From: Lutibacter sp.
GTDB lineage: Bacteria > Bacteroidota > Bacteroidia > Flavobacteriales > Flavobacteriaceae
DNA: 51,030 bases
Direction of reading: 5' to 3'
Assembly: GCA_021647265.1 (NCBI GenBank)
Contig: JAKIVA010000017.1
Coordinates: forward strand, 1 to 51,030
In this document: positions 1 through 9,051 of the stretch, piece after piece
Layout: every line of letters begins with the position of its first letter
How positions within the stretch are numbered: position 1 is the stretch's first letter
Position numbers and translations under genes: made by a program
Notes under the pieces: model-generated
Seen by the model: the letters and a program-made list of their open reading frames with translations, nothing else
Databases searched by the model: none
What the model was told of the DNA's origin: nothing

Positions 1-1
1 G

Positions 2-115
2 AAATACCTACAATTATACTTAAACGAGTTTGTTTATAAACTAAACAGAAGGTATTTTGGTGAAAAAATATTTGATAGACTAATAATAGCAAGCATTACA
101 GTAAGTGGAGCTTAA
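2..115 (+). mobile_element. C-terminal remnant of an IS1595-family (ISXO2-like) transposase, cut by the window edge
   Basis: Frame 2 is open from the first bases to a TAA at 113-115 and gives 37 residues. They include YLNEFVYKLNRRYFGEKIFD followed by a hydrophobic RLIIASI stretch. The tyrosine/asparagine-rich YLxEFxYxxNRRYF signature is what I recall from the C-terminus of IS1595-family DDE transposases (recognition from memory, not a search). Only the tail lies in the window, so it cannot be decided whether the element is intact upstream. No clear terminal inverted repeat could be identified between the stop codon and the terminator at 151-188. Confidence 0.65.
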
Positions 116-150
116 GCGGATATGCAGTGAAAAAAATAACAGAAATTATT

Positions 151-188
151 AAAAAAAAAAAATCGCCTAAAAATTACTTTTTAGACGA
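151..188 (-). terminator. Rho-independent terminator of the acyl-CoA dehydrogenase gene
   Basis: Read on the minus strand, an 11-bp stem (arms 178-188 and 163-173, one G-U pair) with a 4-base loop is followed by a 12-T run (162-151). It lies 60 bp past the stop of the minus-strand gene ending at 248. The wobble pair exists only in the minus-strand RNA, which supports that orientation. Confidence 0.75.
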
Positions 189-247
189 CCTCAAGTAAGA
201 TATTTTTAATTTATCAAAACATTTCTCAAGATTAGAAAGAAAGAATT

Positions 248-1390
248 TTAATCTCTTAGAATACTCCTAGAAATTACAATTTTTTGAATTTCAGAAGTTC
301 CTTCGTAAATCTGTGTAATTTTTGCATCACGCATTAAACGCTCAACATGGTATTCTTTTACAAAACCGTACCCTCCGTGAATTTGAACGGCTTCAACAGT
401 TACTTTCATCGCTGTTTCGGCAGCGTATAGTTTTGCCATTGCACCACTTAAATCGTAATTTTTATGTTGATCTTTATCCCAAGCTGCTTTTAAGCATAGA
501 AAACGAGCAGCCTCAATTTCGGTGGCCATGTCTGCTAATTTAAAAGCAATTGCTTGATGTCTGCTAATTTCTTTGCCAAAAGCTTTACGCTCTTTAGAAT
601 ATTGCAAAGCTAGTTCATAGGCTCCAGAGGCGATTCCCAGTGCTTGAGAAGCAATTCCAATTCTTCCTCCTGCCAGTGTTTTCATTGCAAATGAAAAACC
701 AAAGCCATCTTCACCAATTCTATTTTCTTTCGGAACTTTAACATCTGTAAACATTAAAGAATGTGTATCTGAACCTCGAATACCCAATTTGTTTTCTTTG
801 TTTCCAACGACAAAGCCATCCATTCCTTTTTCTACAATAAATACATTAATTCCGTGATGTCCTTTTTCTACATGAGTTTGAGCAACAACTAAATACACAC
901 TTGCTGTACCACCATTGGTAATCCAGTTTTTTGTTCCGTTAATTAAGTAATGGTCTCCTTTATCAATAGCAGTGGTTCGTTGCGAAGTAGCATCAGATCC
1001 AGCTTCAGGTTCACTTAAACAAAAGGCTCCAATTATTTCTCCTTTTGCTAGTGGAACTAAATATTTTTGTTTTTGTTCTTCAGTACCAAAAGTTTCAAGC
1101 CCCCAGCAAACTAACGAATTATTTACTGACATTACAACAGAAGTAGAAGCATCAATTTTAGAAATTTCTTCCATTGCCAATACATAAGAAATAGTGTCTA
1201 AACCGCTTCCTCCGTATTTAGGGTCAACCATCATTCCTAAAAATCCAAGTTCCCCCATTTTTTTTACTTGCTCGGCAGGAAATTGTTGTTTTTCATCTCG
1301 TTCAATTACGCCAGGTAATAGTTCGTTTTGTGCAAAATCGCGAGCAGCATCGCGAATCATTATATGTTCTTCAGTTAAATTAAAATCCAT
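248..1390 (-). CDS. Acyl-CoA dehydrogenase (short/medium-chain, butyryl-CoA dehydrogenase-like)
   Basis: This cytoplasmic FAD enzyme catalyses alpha,beta-dehydrogenation of acyl-CoA in fatty acid or branched-chain amino acid breakdown, passing electrons to ETF. At 380 aa it has the normal family length. The order is the N-terminal helical domain (MDFNLTEEHIMIRDAARDFA), the FAD/substrate signature GAFCLSEPEAGSDA near residues 122-135, and the C-terminal helical domain with QIHGGYGFVKEYHVERLMRD. The motif QIYEGTSEIQ near the end carries the catalytic Glu typical of the short-chain group. The start is the ATG just after a -7 box at 1428-1435. The substrate cannot be fixed from sequence alone. 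Confidence 0.95.
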   Translation of the reverse strand: MDFNLTEEHIMIRDAARDFAQNELLPGVIERDEKQQFPAEQVKKMGELGFLGMMVDPKYGGSGLDTISYVLAMEEISKIDASTSVVMSVNNSLVCWGLETFGTEEQKQKYLVPLAKGEIIGAFCLSEPEAGSDATSQRTTAIDKGDHYLINGTKNWITNGGTASVYLVVAQTHVEKGHHGINVFIVEKGMDGFVVGNKENKLGIRGSDTHSLMFTDVKVPKENRIGEDGFGFSFAMKTLAGGRIGIASQALGIASGAYELALQYSKERKAFGKEISRHQAIAFKLADMATEIEAARFLCLKAAWDKDQHKNYDLSGAMAKLYAAETAMKVTVEAVQIHGGYGFVKEYHVERLMRDAKITQIYEGTSEIQKIVISRSILRD

Positions 1391-1427
1391 AATTAATAAC
1401 AGGTTTAAATAATAATTTAATTTTTTT

Positions 1428-1435
1428 CAAATATA
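1428..1435 (-). promoter_or_regulatory. Putative -7 promoter box (TATATTTG) for the acyl-CoA dehydrogenase gene
   Basis: The minus strand reads TATATTTG, an exact match to the Bacteroidota -7 consensus TAnnTTTG, about 38 bp upstream of the start codon. No TTTG -33 element is present at the expected spacing, so this is a partial match. Confidence 0.4.
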
Positions 1436-1508
1436 AGTCTTTTATGACTTAAATTTTGCTAAATATGTAAAATTTTAAAGGTTATTGTAATTGTATAAAA
1501 TAACCATT

Positions 1509-2840
1509 TTAATTAGGATAATGCTTGTGAAATTGTTTTAACCTAAATTCTAAATCTTTAAATTGGGATGGTTTCGTTTGGGAAACACAAGCGCGTAAAC
1601 CTTCAGTATGTTCACTTCCTGTAATCGCCAAGGAAATAGCAGAAATACCATAATATAACAGTCTTTCTAATAATTCATCTCCACTCATGTTTTTATATGA
1701 AAATGTAAAATAAAACCCATCAGCTAAAGGTTTGTCTTCATCTTTATCATAAACAATTGTAAAACCATTTTCAGTAAATATTTTTTTCATGACCTTAGCT
1801 CTTCTTCCGTATTCTTTTACTTGTTCAACAAAATTAAAAGTTCCATTATTAACGGCGTTTAACATTGCAGCTAAACCATATTGAGCAGAGTGGGTTACGC
1901 CAGAAGATAGAGAATACAGTACTTTGTAAATAAGGTTGTAACCAAACAAAGGGTTTCCTAATTTGTCTTCTAATTGAGGATATTTTTTATTGAATAATTG
2001 GTCGCTTATAACCATCATCCCAACACGTTGCCCTGCATATGAAAATGTTTTTGAACTTGAAATTAATAAAATCCAGTTATCAGTGTAATTAGCTACCGTA
2101 GGTTGGTATGGAGGTTTTCCAGGTTTTGAGTAATCTTTTCTAAAATCCATGGCAAAATAAGCCAAATCTTCAATAACAATGATGTTGTATTTAATAGCTA
2201 ATTCAGCAATTATTTTTAGTTCTTTTTCAGAGAAACATATCCAAGAGGGATTGTTGGGATTTGAATAAATAATTGAAGAAATATTTCCTTTTATTAGGTA
2301 GGATTCTAATTTCTCTTTTAATGCTTCACCTCGGTAATTATAAACATCAAAAGTTTCATATTTTTGTTCTAAAATGTCTAATTGTTGTTTTTGTACTGGG
2401 AAACCGGGATCAATAAATAAAACGGTATCTTTTTTTTTATTTAATTTATGAATCATTAAAAAGGAGGCAAAGCCACCTTGCATAGATCCAACCGTTGGAA
2501 TACAACCCTTCCTATCTACATCAATATTTAAAAAGTTTTTAACAAAAAGAGAGATTTCATCCTTTAAATGTGCAATTCCATCAATCATTGGGTATTTAGA
2601 AGCAACACCATTTTTTAAAGCTGTTATCTCTGCATTTGTGCCAATTTCAGGAGGGGCTAAACCAGGAACGCCCATTTCCATTCTTATAAATTTTTCGCCA
2701 GAGTCTTCCTCAATAGTGTTAACTAGGCTAACTAGTTCTCTTATAGATGATTTGCCTATATTTTCAATTCCAGATGTTGAAATTTTAGCTTTTACAATGT
2801 CATAATTTATAGGTGTTAATTTGTTTTTTATGAGTGTCAT
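1509..2840 (-). CDS. PLP-dependent aminotransferase, class I/II
   Basis: This fold-type I aminotransferase has 443 aa, slightly longer than the usual ~400. The PLP lysine is K264 in SSSKTFSYAGQRVG. The upstream IIYSNPNNPSW segment matches the substrate/cofactor NPxNPxG-type motif, and VIEDLAYFAMDF holds the conserved Asp-x-x-Tyr that contacts the pyridoxal ring. It is cytosolic, with no signal peptide. The amino-acid substrate cannot be inferred, and the neighbours (an acyl-CoA dehydrogenase in the same orientation, a divergent antiporter) give no pathway context. The start is the first ATG, and the aligned N-terminus looks complete. Confidence 0.9.
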   Translation of the reverse strand: MTLIKNKLTPINYDIVKAKISTSGIENIGKSSIRELVSLVNTIEEDSGEKFIRMEMGVPGLAPPEIGTNAEITALKNGVASKYPMIDGIAHLKDEISLFVKNFLNIDVDRKGCIPTVGSMQGGFASFLMIHKLNKKKDTVLFIDPGFPVQKQQLDILEQKYETFDVYNYRGEALKEKLESYLIKGNISSIIYSNPNNPSWICFSEKELKIIAELAIKYNIIVIEDLAYFAMDFRKDYSKPGKPPYQPTVANYTDNWILLISSSKTFSYAGQRVGMMVISDQLFNKKYPQLEDKLGNPLFGYNLIYKVLYSLSSGVTHSAQYGLAAMLNAVNNGTFNFVEQVKEYGRRAKVMKKIFTENGFTIVYDKDEDKPLADGFYFTFSYKNMSGDELLERLLYYGISAISLAITGSEHTEGLRACVSQTKPSQFKDLEFRLKQFHKHYPN

Positions 2841-3044
2841 TTTTGATTGTTTTAAAGAGAGTGTTAACGTTGAGCAAACTTTAGTGTAAGTTTAAGAAAT
2901 TAACTTCATAATTTCAATTTTTTACTGAATTATTTAACAAAAACATACGGTTAATAAGTAATAATTATTTATAAAACATTAGAGAAATTAAAAAGGTGCT
3001 TTTCTATGAAATTTTATATATTTATCGAAAATTAAATTTAAATT

Positions 3045-4436
3045 ATGATATCAATAATAATACTTGTTTTTGTATTAGGTTATTTATCTATTACACTAGA
3101 GCACCCTTTGGGGTTAGATAAAACGGTTCCAGCATTGTTTATGGCAGCCTTAATGTGGGCTTTATTAGCAGTTGGTTTTCACGAGGGTTGGTTAACTTTA
3201 ATAGATGGGCATGAAACTACTTTTAAAGCCATAAATGGTGTTATTGATGAACATGCAGAGGAAGGGTTTACGAATTTATTGTTACATCATTTAGGAAAAA
3301 CAGCTGAGATTTTAGTGTTTTTAATTGGAGCGATGACGATTGTAGAAATTATTGATTTACATAGAGGTTTTGAAATTTTAAAAGGTTGGGTTACTACAAA
3401 AAGTAAAACAAGATTACTATGGATAATTGCTGTATTGGCTTTTTTCCTTTCAGCTGTTATAGATAATTTAACGTCAACAATTGTACTTGTAACATTATTG
3501 AGAAAGCTAATACCTAACAAACAAGATCGTCTTTGGTTTGCGGGTTTAATTGTTATTGCTGCAAATGCTGGAGGAGCTTGGTCTCCTATTGGAGATGTAA
3601 CTACAACAATGCTTTGGATTGGAAAACGAACTTCAGCATTACATTTGGTTGAACGATTATTTTTGCCATCATTAGTAAATCTTATTGTGCCAGTAACATT
3701 AGCAACACTGTTTATACCTGCATTTAAAGGAAAAATAAAAGAAGTAAAAATTAGTGAAGAAGAAAAAGAAACAGAAAATTTATTGAGTAGTAAAACAATG
3801 TTATTTCTTGGAATAGGAATGATATTATTTGTGCCTGTTTTTAAAACGGTTACACATTTACCACCATACTTAGGAATGATGTTAGGGTTGAGCGTTGTTT
3901 GGCTTGTTTCAGAATTTATACATCCTGAAGAAGATTTTTCTAAAGAAAGAAGGCATTTATATTCTGCACATAAGGCATTATCTCGTATTGAAATGTCGAG
4001 TATCTTATTTTTCTTAGGAATTTTAATGGCTGTAGCAGCTTTAGAATCATTAGTATATGGAGCAGTAATGGTTGACGGAGAGCTCACCTCTGTTGGAACA
4101 TTGCGATATTTAGCGGAAATGCTTAATCAGACCATTCCAAATCAAGATATTGTGATATCTATTTTAGGTGTTCTTTCAGCAATTATAGATAACGTTCCTT
4201 TGGTAGCTGCTTCTATGGGTATGTACAATGCACCAATGGATGCAAGTGTTTGGCATTTAATAGCTTATGCTGCTGGTACAGGTGGTAGTATGCTAATAAT
4301 TGGTTCAGCGGCAGGTGTTGCTGCAATGGGAATGGAGAAAATTGACTTTATTTGGTATATGAAAAAAATATCTTGGTTAGCAGTTGTAGGTTACGTTCTA
4401 GGTTACATCTTATTATTATTTATGGAGTCCTTATAA
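3045..4436 (+). CDS. nhaD: Sodium:proton antiporter, NhaD family
   Basis: This inner-membrane Na+/H+ antiporter of the ion transporter superfamily has 463 aa, as usual for NhaD. About a dozen hydrophobic segments are visible. Family-like stretches include FFLSAVIDNLTSTIVLVTLLRK (shortened here to the DNLTSTI core), NAGGAWSPIGDVTTTMLW and the second-half counterpart LSAIIDNVPLVAAS. The paired xIDNxxxT/P motifs in the two halves reflect the internal repeat of this superfamily. The loop near residues 230-250 is charged (KEVKISEEEKETE). The gene stands alone, divergent from the aminotransferase. NhaD is common in marine bacteria, which fits a saline habitat. Confidence 0.92.
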   Translation: MISIIILVFVLGYLSITLEHPLGLDKTVPALFMAALMWALLAVGFHEGWLTLIDGHETTFKAINGVIDEHAEEGFTNLLLHHLGKTAEILVFLIGAMTIVEIIDLHRGFEILKGWVTTKSKTRLLWIIAVLAFFLSAVIDNLTSTIVLVTLLRKLIPNKQDRLWFAGLIVIAANAGGAWSPIGDVTTTMLWIGKRTSALHLVERLFLPSLVNLIVPVTLATLFIPAFKGKIKEVKISEEEKETENLLSSKTMLFLGIGMILFVPVFKTVTHLPPYLGMMLGLSVVWLVSEFIHPEEDFSKERRHLYSAHKALSRIEMSSILFFLGILMAVAALESLVYGAVMVDGELTSVGTLRYLAEMLNQTIPNQDIVISILGVLSAIIDNVPLVAASMGMYNAPMDASVWHLIAYAAGTGGSMLIIGSAAGVAAMGMEKIDFIWYMKKISWLAVVGYVLGYILLLFMESL

Positions 4437-4513
4437 ATTTAACTTTAAATAGACTGTACAATTTTCGAAAGAATCTATCGTTTCATACTTTATAGAATTT
4501 AAAAAATTATTAT

Positions 4514-5215
4514 ATGCTTATTGCTATTCAGCAGATGGCTAATTCTTCACAAAATATTGTTGAAGATGGAACGTCTCAAGAGAAAACATTGTCTATTTAC
4601 AACCTAGTAATGGACGGAGGTTTAGGTGGTCAAATTATTATTGCTTTACTGGTTGTTTTATTAGTTGTTGCACTATATATTTATTTTGAACGATTTTTTA
4701 CTATAAAAGCGGCTTCAAAAACTGACAGTAATTTTATGAACAAGATTAGAGATTATGTATCTCATGGAAAATTAGATGCTGCAAAAGTGTTATGTGCACA
4801 GGTAAATTCACCCGCTTCTCGCCTAATTGAAAAAGGGATATCGCGAATTGGAAAACCTTTGGCAGATATTCATACTGCCATTGAAAATGCTGGACGGTTA
4901 GAAATTTATAAATTAGAAAAAAATGTAAGTGTATTAGCAACAATTGCAGGAGCTGCACCCATGATAGGTTTTTTAGGTACTGTAATAGGAATGATTGTTG
5001 CTATTCATGAAATTGCAAATGCAGGAGGGCAAATAGATATTAAAATGTTATCTGATGGATTGTACACAGCAATGACAACAACTGTTGCGGGACTTATTGT
5101 TGGAATAATTTCGTATATTCAATACAACCATTTGGTGGTGAGAACCAATAAAGTTGTTTATGAAATGGAAGCCAAATCGGTTGAGTTTTTAGATTTATTG
5201 AACGAACCTATTTAA
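4514..5215 (+). CDS. exbB: MotA/TolQ/ExbB proton channel family protein
   Basis: This inner-membrane component of the energy-transducing complex has 233 aa. A first hydrophobic helix lies near residues 38-58 (IIIALLVVLLVVALYIYF). Two closely spaced helices near residues 135-200 include the conserved GFLGTVIGMI and TTTVAGLIVGIISY stretches typical of ExbB/TolQ. The gene is followed after 2 bp by an ExbD-like gene and then a TonB-like gene, so the three should form one complex supplying proton-motive force to outer-membrane receptors such as the SusC protein of this window. No data tie this particular complex to SusC. Confidence 0.92.
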   Translation: MLIAIQQMANSSQNIVEDGTSQEKTLSIYNLVMDGGLGGQIIIALLVVLLVVALYIYFERFFTIKAASKTDSNFMNKIRDYVSHGKLDAAKVLCAQVNSPASRLIEKGISRIGKPLADIHTAIENAGRLEIYKLEKNVSVLATIAGAAPMIGFLGTVIGMIVAIHEIANAGGQIDIKMLSDGLYTAMTTTVAGLIVGIISYIQYNHLVVRTNKVVYEMEAKSVEFLDLLNEPI

Positions 5216-5217
5216 TT

Positions 5218-5610
5218 ATGGATATTAGAGGTAGAAATAAGATAAATCCAAATTTTAATATGTCGTCTATGACGGATATTGTATTTTTGCTACTCATATT
5301 TTTTATGATTACTTCAACCTTGGTTACAACAAGCGCATTGGATATTTTACTACCCAAGGCCAGTGGTAAAACTGAAAACAAAAAATCTGTTTCAGTAAGT
5401 ATTACTAAAAAATTAGTGTATTATATCAATAATAAAAAAGTAAAAGAATCTAAATTGGAACAAAACTTGTTGGCATTGTTATCAAAGAAAGAAAAACCAA
5501 CCATAATTTTAAGAGCTGAAGAGGGTGTGCCCATTGAAAAAGCAGTAAAAATTATGGACATAGCAAACCGTAATAGATTTAAAGTAATACTGGCAGTTCG
5601 CCCTAAATAA
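5218..5610 (+). CDS. exbD: Biopolymer transporter ExbD/TolR
   Basis: At 130 aa this is the partner of the preceding ExbB-like channel. It has a short basic N-terminus, one transmembrane helix near residues 20-40 (IVFLLLIFFMITSTLV) preceded by the conserved SSMTDIVF with the membrane Asp essential for proton coupling in the family, and a small periplasmic domain ending VILAVRPK. The start lies 2 bp after the exbB stop and the stop lies 1 bp before the next start, indicating translational coupling. Confidence 0.93.
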   Translation: MDIRGRNKINPNFNMSSMTDIVFLLLIFFMITSTLVTTSALDILLPKASGKTENKKSVSVSITKKLVYYINNKKVKESKLEQNLLALLSKKEKPTIILRAEEGVPIEKAVKIMDIANRNRFKVILAVRPK

Positions 5611-5611
5611 A

Positions 5612-6496
5612 ATGCTTCGTTTTTTAGACACAAAGAATAAAAGAAAATCGGCAGTACTTACAAGTGTAATAATGAGTTTGTTATTGATTTCTATTTTTTT
5701 TGTTGGAATAACGTATTTAGATCCTCCAGAAGAATATGGTATTGCAATAAACTTTGGAACATCAAATGTTGGCATGGGGAATGTTCAACCTAAGGCGCCA
5801 TTAAAAACTGTTTCAGAAGAAAAAATAATGGAGGAGAAACAAGAAGAAGTTCAAGAAACAAGTGAGCCTAAAATTAAAGAAAAAGTATCTGAAGCGGTAG
5901 AAGATGTTGCAACACAAAATAACGAAGAATCAATAGCCATAAAGAAAAAACAGGATGGAAAGCGGAAAGCAGATGAAATTGCAAGAAAAAAACAACTAGA
6001 AAAAGATAAAATAGAGAGAGCCAAACAAGCAGCTATTGCAAAACAAAAAGCTGAAGAAGCGGCAAAAAGAAAAAAGTTAGATGCCTTAATAGGTGGAATT
6101 AATAATTCTAGTGGTACTGCAAATGGAGGAGAAGGGAATGATTTAACACCCGGAGATAAAGGAAATATTAACGGAGACCCAAATGCTAATGGATATTATG
6201 GAAATGGTGGAGGCGGAGGAAGTGGTGATTATAATTTAGGGAATAGAAAACCTATAAATCGTCCAAAACCTAACTATGTTTGTAATGAGGAAGGTTTGGT
6301 AGTAGTTAGAATAGAAGTTAATACCTATGGAAAAGTTATAAAAGCAACGCCGGGAGTTAAAGGGTCTACAAATACAGCTCAATGTTTATTAATTCAGGCT
6401 AAAGAAGCAGCTTTAAAAACAACATGGCAGCCAGACACAAACGCCCCATCTAAACAAGTAGGAACCATAAAATACAGATTTTCACTTTCACAATAA
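5612..6496 (+). CDS. TonB-like energy transducer
   Basis: This 294-aa protein has a single N-terminal transmembrane helix (about residues 12-34), then a Glu/Lys-rich coiled-coil-like periplasmic span (residues 65-155, many KKKQ/EEAAKRKK repeats) and a Gly/Asn-rich linker (about 165-210). A C-terminal domain of about 80 residues contains GLVVVRIEVNTYGKVIKA and a final KYRFSLSQ strand, as in TonB C-terminal domains. The position directly after exbB-exbD supports the role. The C-terminal motif is only a loose match to classical TonB, so it may be a TolA/TonB hybrid type common in Bacteroidota. Confidence 0.82.
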   Translation: MLRFLDTKNKRKSAVLTSVIMSLLLISIFFVGITYLDPPEEYGIAINFGTSNVGMGNVQPKAPLKTVSEEKIMEEKQEEVQETSEPKIKEKVSEAVEDVATQNNEESIAIKKKQDGKRKADEIARKKQLEKDKIERAKQAAIAKQKAEEAAKRKKLDALIGGINNSSGTANGGEGNDLTPGDKGNINGDPNANGYYGNGGGGGSGDYNLGNRKPINRPKPNYVCNEEGLVVVRIEVNTYGKVIKATPGVKGSTNTAQCLLIQAKEAALKTTWQPDTNAPSKQVGTIKYRFSLSQ

Positions 6497-6501
6497 TTTT
6501 A

Positions 6502-7719
6502 ATGAATTATATAGAAACTACTGATTGGATGTTTTTACAATTGCCAATGTTTCAAAGGCAAGGGAAAATGGCTTTTAAAAAAGATTTAACAAACAGTATT
6601 GCGTTATCTAAGCATTTAAACAATCCTGAAAAACAATTCAAATCAATTCACGTGGCTGGCACCAATGGTAAAGGTTCTACAAGTCATATAATTGCTTCTG
6701 TTTTACAACAAACTGGTTATAAAGTTGGACTCTATACTTCACCGCATTTAAAAGATTTTAGAGAGCGTATTAAAATTAATGGTAAAGTAATTCGAAAGAT
6801 AGATGTTATAAATTTTATTAAAAAAAATAAATCTTTTTTAGTAAGAAACAAACTTTCTTTTTTTGAAATGACCGTAGGTTTGGCATTTGATTGTTTCGCA
6901 AAACAAAAGGTTGATATAGCAATAATTGAAGTAGGATTAGGGGGGAGATTAGACTCTACAAACATTATTACTCCAGAAGTATCTGTTATTACAAATATAG
7001 GTTTGGATCATACGCAGTTTTTAGGAGAGACACTTCCGGAAATTGCTGTGGAAAAAGCAGGTATTATAAAAAAGGGAATTCCTGTTGTAATAGGAGAGTT
7101 TCATAAAGAAACATTCCCTATTTTTAAAAAAATTGCACTAAAGAACAAATCTCCTTTATTTTTAGCTTCTTCCACAATTAAAAAGATATATCCATCAGAT
7201 TTAAAAGGAGTTTATCAAATTCACAATATAAAAACAGCTATTGAAACTATAAATATCTTAAAAACAAAAGGGTATACTATTACTGAAGAAAATATTAAGA
7301 AAGGCTTAAACAATGTTATTAATAATACAGGGCTTTTAGGAAGGTGGCAACAGTTAAATGAACATCCAAAAGTTTTTTGTGATACAGGGCATAATAAAGA
7401 AGGTTTAAATTATGTAATGCGCCAATTAAAAGCAGTGTCTTTCGAAAAGCTACACATTGTTTTAGGGGTTGTAAGTGATAAAGACTTAAAATCAATTCTA
7501 CCAATATTTCCAAAAAATGCAACGTACTACTTTTGCAAACCAAATATACCTAGAGGCTTAGATGCAAAAAAATTCCAACGAGAATGTTTGAAATTTGGAC
7601 TGAAGGGAAATACCTATACCTCTGTAAACAAAGCATATAAATATGCTTTAAAAAATGCTACTAAAAACGATTTGATTTTTATAGGAGGAAGTACTTTTGT
7701 TGTTGCAGAAGTTTTATAA
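6502..7719 (+). CDS. folC: Bifunctional folylpolyglutamate synthase / dihydrofolate synthase
   Basis: This cytoplasmic Mur-ligase-family enzyme adds glutamate to dihydropteroate and folates. At 405 aa it has a normal length. The ATP P-loop HVAGTNGKGSTSHIIAS lies near residues 52-68 and is followed by GLYTSPHLKDFRERIKING, the FolC signature. IIEVGLGGRLDSTN and ITNIGLDHTQFLG are the central Mur-ligase motifs, and FCDTGHNKEGL is in the C-terminal domain. It begins 5 bp after the TonB-like stop and is probably cotranscribed with it, though functionally unrelated. Confidence 0.95.
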   Translation: MNYIETTDWMFLQLPMFQRQGKMAFKKDLTNSIALSKHLNNPEKQFKSIHVAGTNGKGSTSHIIASVLQQTGYKVGLYTSPHLKDFRERIKINGKVIRKIDVINFIKKNKSFLVRNKLSFFEMTVGLAFDCFAKQKVDIAIIEVGLGGRLDSTNIITPEVSVITNIGLDHTQFLGETLPEIAVEKAGIIKKGIPVVIGEFHKETFPIFKKIALKNKSPLFLASSTIKKIYPSDLKGVYQIHNIKTAIETINILKTKGYTITEENIKKGLNNVINNTGLLGRWQQLNEHPKVFCDTGHNKEGLNYVMRQLKAVSFEKLHIVLGVVSDKDLKSILPIFPKNATYYFCKPNIPRGLDAKKFQRECLKFGLKGNTYTSVNKAYKYALKNATKNDLIFIGGSTFVVAEVL

Positions 7720-8004
7720 AAAGACTAAATTATCTGACAATTTAATAAAAAAATAACCATTTTAATATTAAATTAGTTTTTTTATGTTAAAAATATTATT
7801 ATATTAGCAATATATTAATAAACAGAGCTTTATAGCAAAAACTCCCTTAAAAATTGCTAATCATACCTCATTTTTAGATTAGAACTACTACTAACTAAAC
7901 CTATATTGTATAGGAATTTTAATTAAATAATTTCACCCTAAATGAATTAATATTTAATTGTTTTTAACTAGAGAATTACCCAATTACTAACTAAAATTAT
8001 TATT

Positions 8005-8807
8005 ATGAGAACAATTAAGAAATTATTGTTAGCAATGTTATTTTGTACATTATGCTAACCATTAAAGTAAATGCTCAAGAAGAAAAAAAGGAAGAGTTTA
8101 AACCAGTTTATATTACTGTAACAACAGCTCATAGAAGTTCTGATCCTGATGTAGACTATTCAGACTGGTTAAAAACAGAACAGGAATACTTTGATAAAGT
8201 AACCATGAAAAACGATTTAATAATAGGTTCTGGTTATTACTTTCATTATTTTACATCAGATGATTCGGAAGTCAAATTAGTATCGGTTTATAAAACTTGG
8301 GAGGATATTGAGAAGTCTTCAAAAGTTACCAATGACTTAATAAATGAAGGATGGCCAGATGAGGATGAAAGAAAAGCTTTTTTTGATAAACAAAATAGCT
8401 ATTATAGTCCAATGCATAGTGACGAAATATATGCATCATTACCTTTTCAAAAAGACTACACTACGCAATCTAAAGAACCAATGATTTTTTACGTAAAGGT
8501 GAATAAGCAAGGCGATGGTGGAAAGGGATTTAAAGAATATTTTGAAAATGTAACTCAAAAAAATACCTATATTAAAGGTTATTACACACATAGGCATAGA
8601 TGGGGAGCAAATAGCAGAGATGCTGTTGAAGTGTTTGCTTTAGAAAGTTTATCAGATATTGAAAAAATGTTTGAAGAAAATTCAAAACTAGTTAAAGAAC
8701 ATTGGTCTGATGAAGGTAAAAGAAAAGAATTTTTTAAAGAGTATAATAAAATATTTTCTGGGCATGGAGATTATATATTAACTAATGTCCCTGAATTAGC
8801 AAAATAA
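8005..8807 (+). CDS. Secreted duplicated-domain protein of unknown function; signal peptide split by an apparent -1 frameshift
   Basis: I do not recognise the family. The long frame runs from 8043 to 8807 and opens only with a TTG (8043) or an ATG (8052). The ATG at 8005 begins a typical signal peptide (MRTIKKLLLAMLF...) that runs into TAA at 8056. One extra T in the T run 8041-8044 would join the frames and give a complete signal peptide ending KVNAQ before the mature EEKKEE. The mature part has two similar halves of about 110 residues. WPDEDERKAFFDKQNSYYSP in half 1 matches WSDEGKRKEFFKEYNKIFSG in half 2, each after a beta-rich stretch and a helix. This resembles ferredoxin-like or dimeric alpha-beta-barrel repeats (inference). 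It may be a sequencing error, a true pseudogene start, or cytosolic use of ATG 8052. Confidence 0.7.
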
Positions 8808-8825
8808 TAGATTTTTAAAATATTG

Positions 8826-8858
8826 ACTCTGAGCCTTTTTGGTTCAGAGTTTTTTTTA
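8826..8858 (+). terminator. Rho-independent terminator after the duplicated-domain gene
   Basis: A 10-bp stem (8826-8835 with 8841-8850, one G-U pair) and 5-base loop are followed by eight Ts. It sits 19 bp past the stop codon at 8807. Confidence 0.85.
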
Positions 8859-8924
8859 TGCTTTAAAGTATAGAAATAGTTTTTTTATATGAATGTAAAA
8901 TAATCCATTTTTTTAAAGAAAAGT

Positions 8925-8956
8925 TTTGTGTAATACAAATTGTAGTTATATATTTG
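8925..8956 (+). promoter_or_regulatory. Bacteroidota-type promoter of tRNA-Val
   Basis: TTTG at 8925-8928 (-33 element) and TATATTTG at 8949-8956 (-7 element, TAnnTTTG) are separated by 20 bp, matching the flavobacterial sigma-A consensus. The -7 box ends 10 bp before the first base of the tRNA. Confidence 0.75.
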
Positions 8957-8966
8957 CATCCGCTTA

Positions 8967-9041
8967 GGGCAATTAGCTCAGTTGGTTCAGAGCACCTCGT
9001 TTACACCGAGGGGGTCGGGGGTTCGAATCCCTCATTGCCCA
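8967..9041 (+). tRNA. tRNA-Val (anticodon TAC)
   Basis: A full cloverleaf can be drawn. The acceptor stem is GGGCAAT (8967-8973) with ATTGCCC (9034-9040). The D stem is GCTC/GAGC. The anticodon stem CCTCG/CGAGG has loop TTTACAC, giving anticodon TAC at 9002-9004. The T stem has loop TTCGAAT at 9022-9028, and the discriminator A is at 9041. CCA is not encoded (the next bases are CAT). It is transcribed alone between its own promoter and terminator. Confidence 0.97.
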
Positions 9042-9051
9042 CATCAATTAC

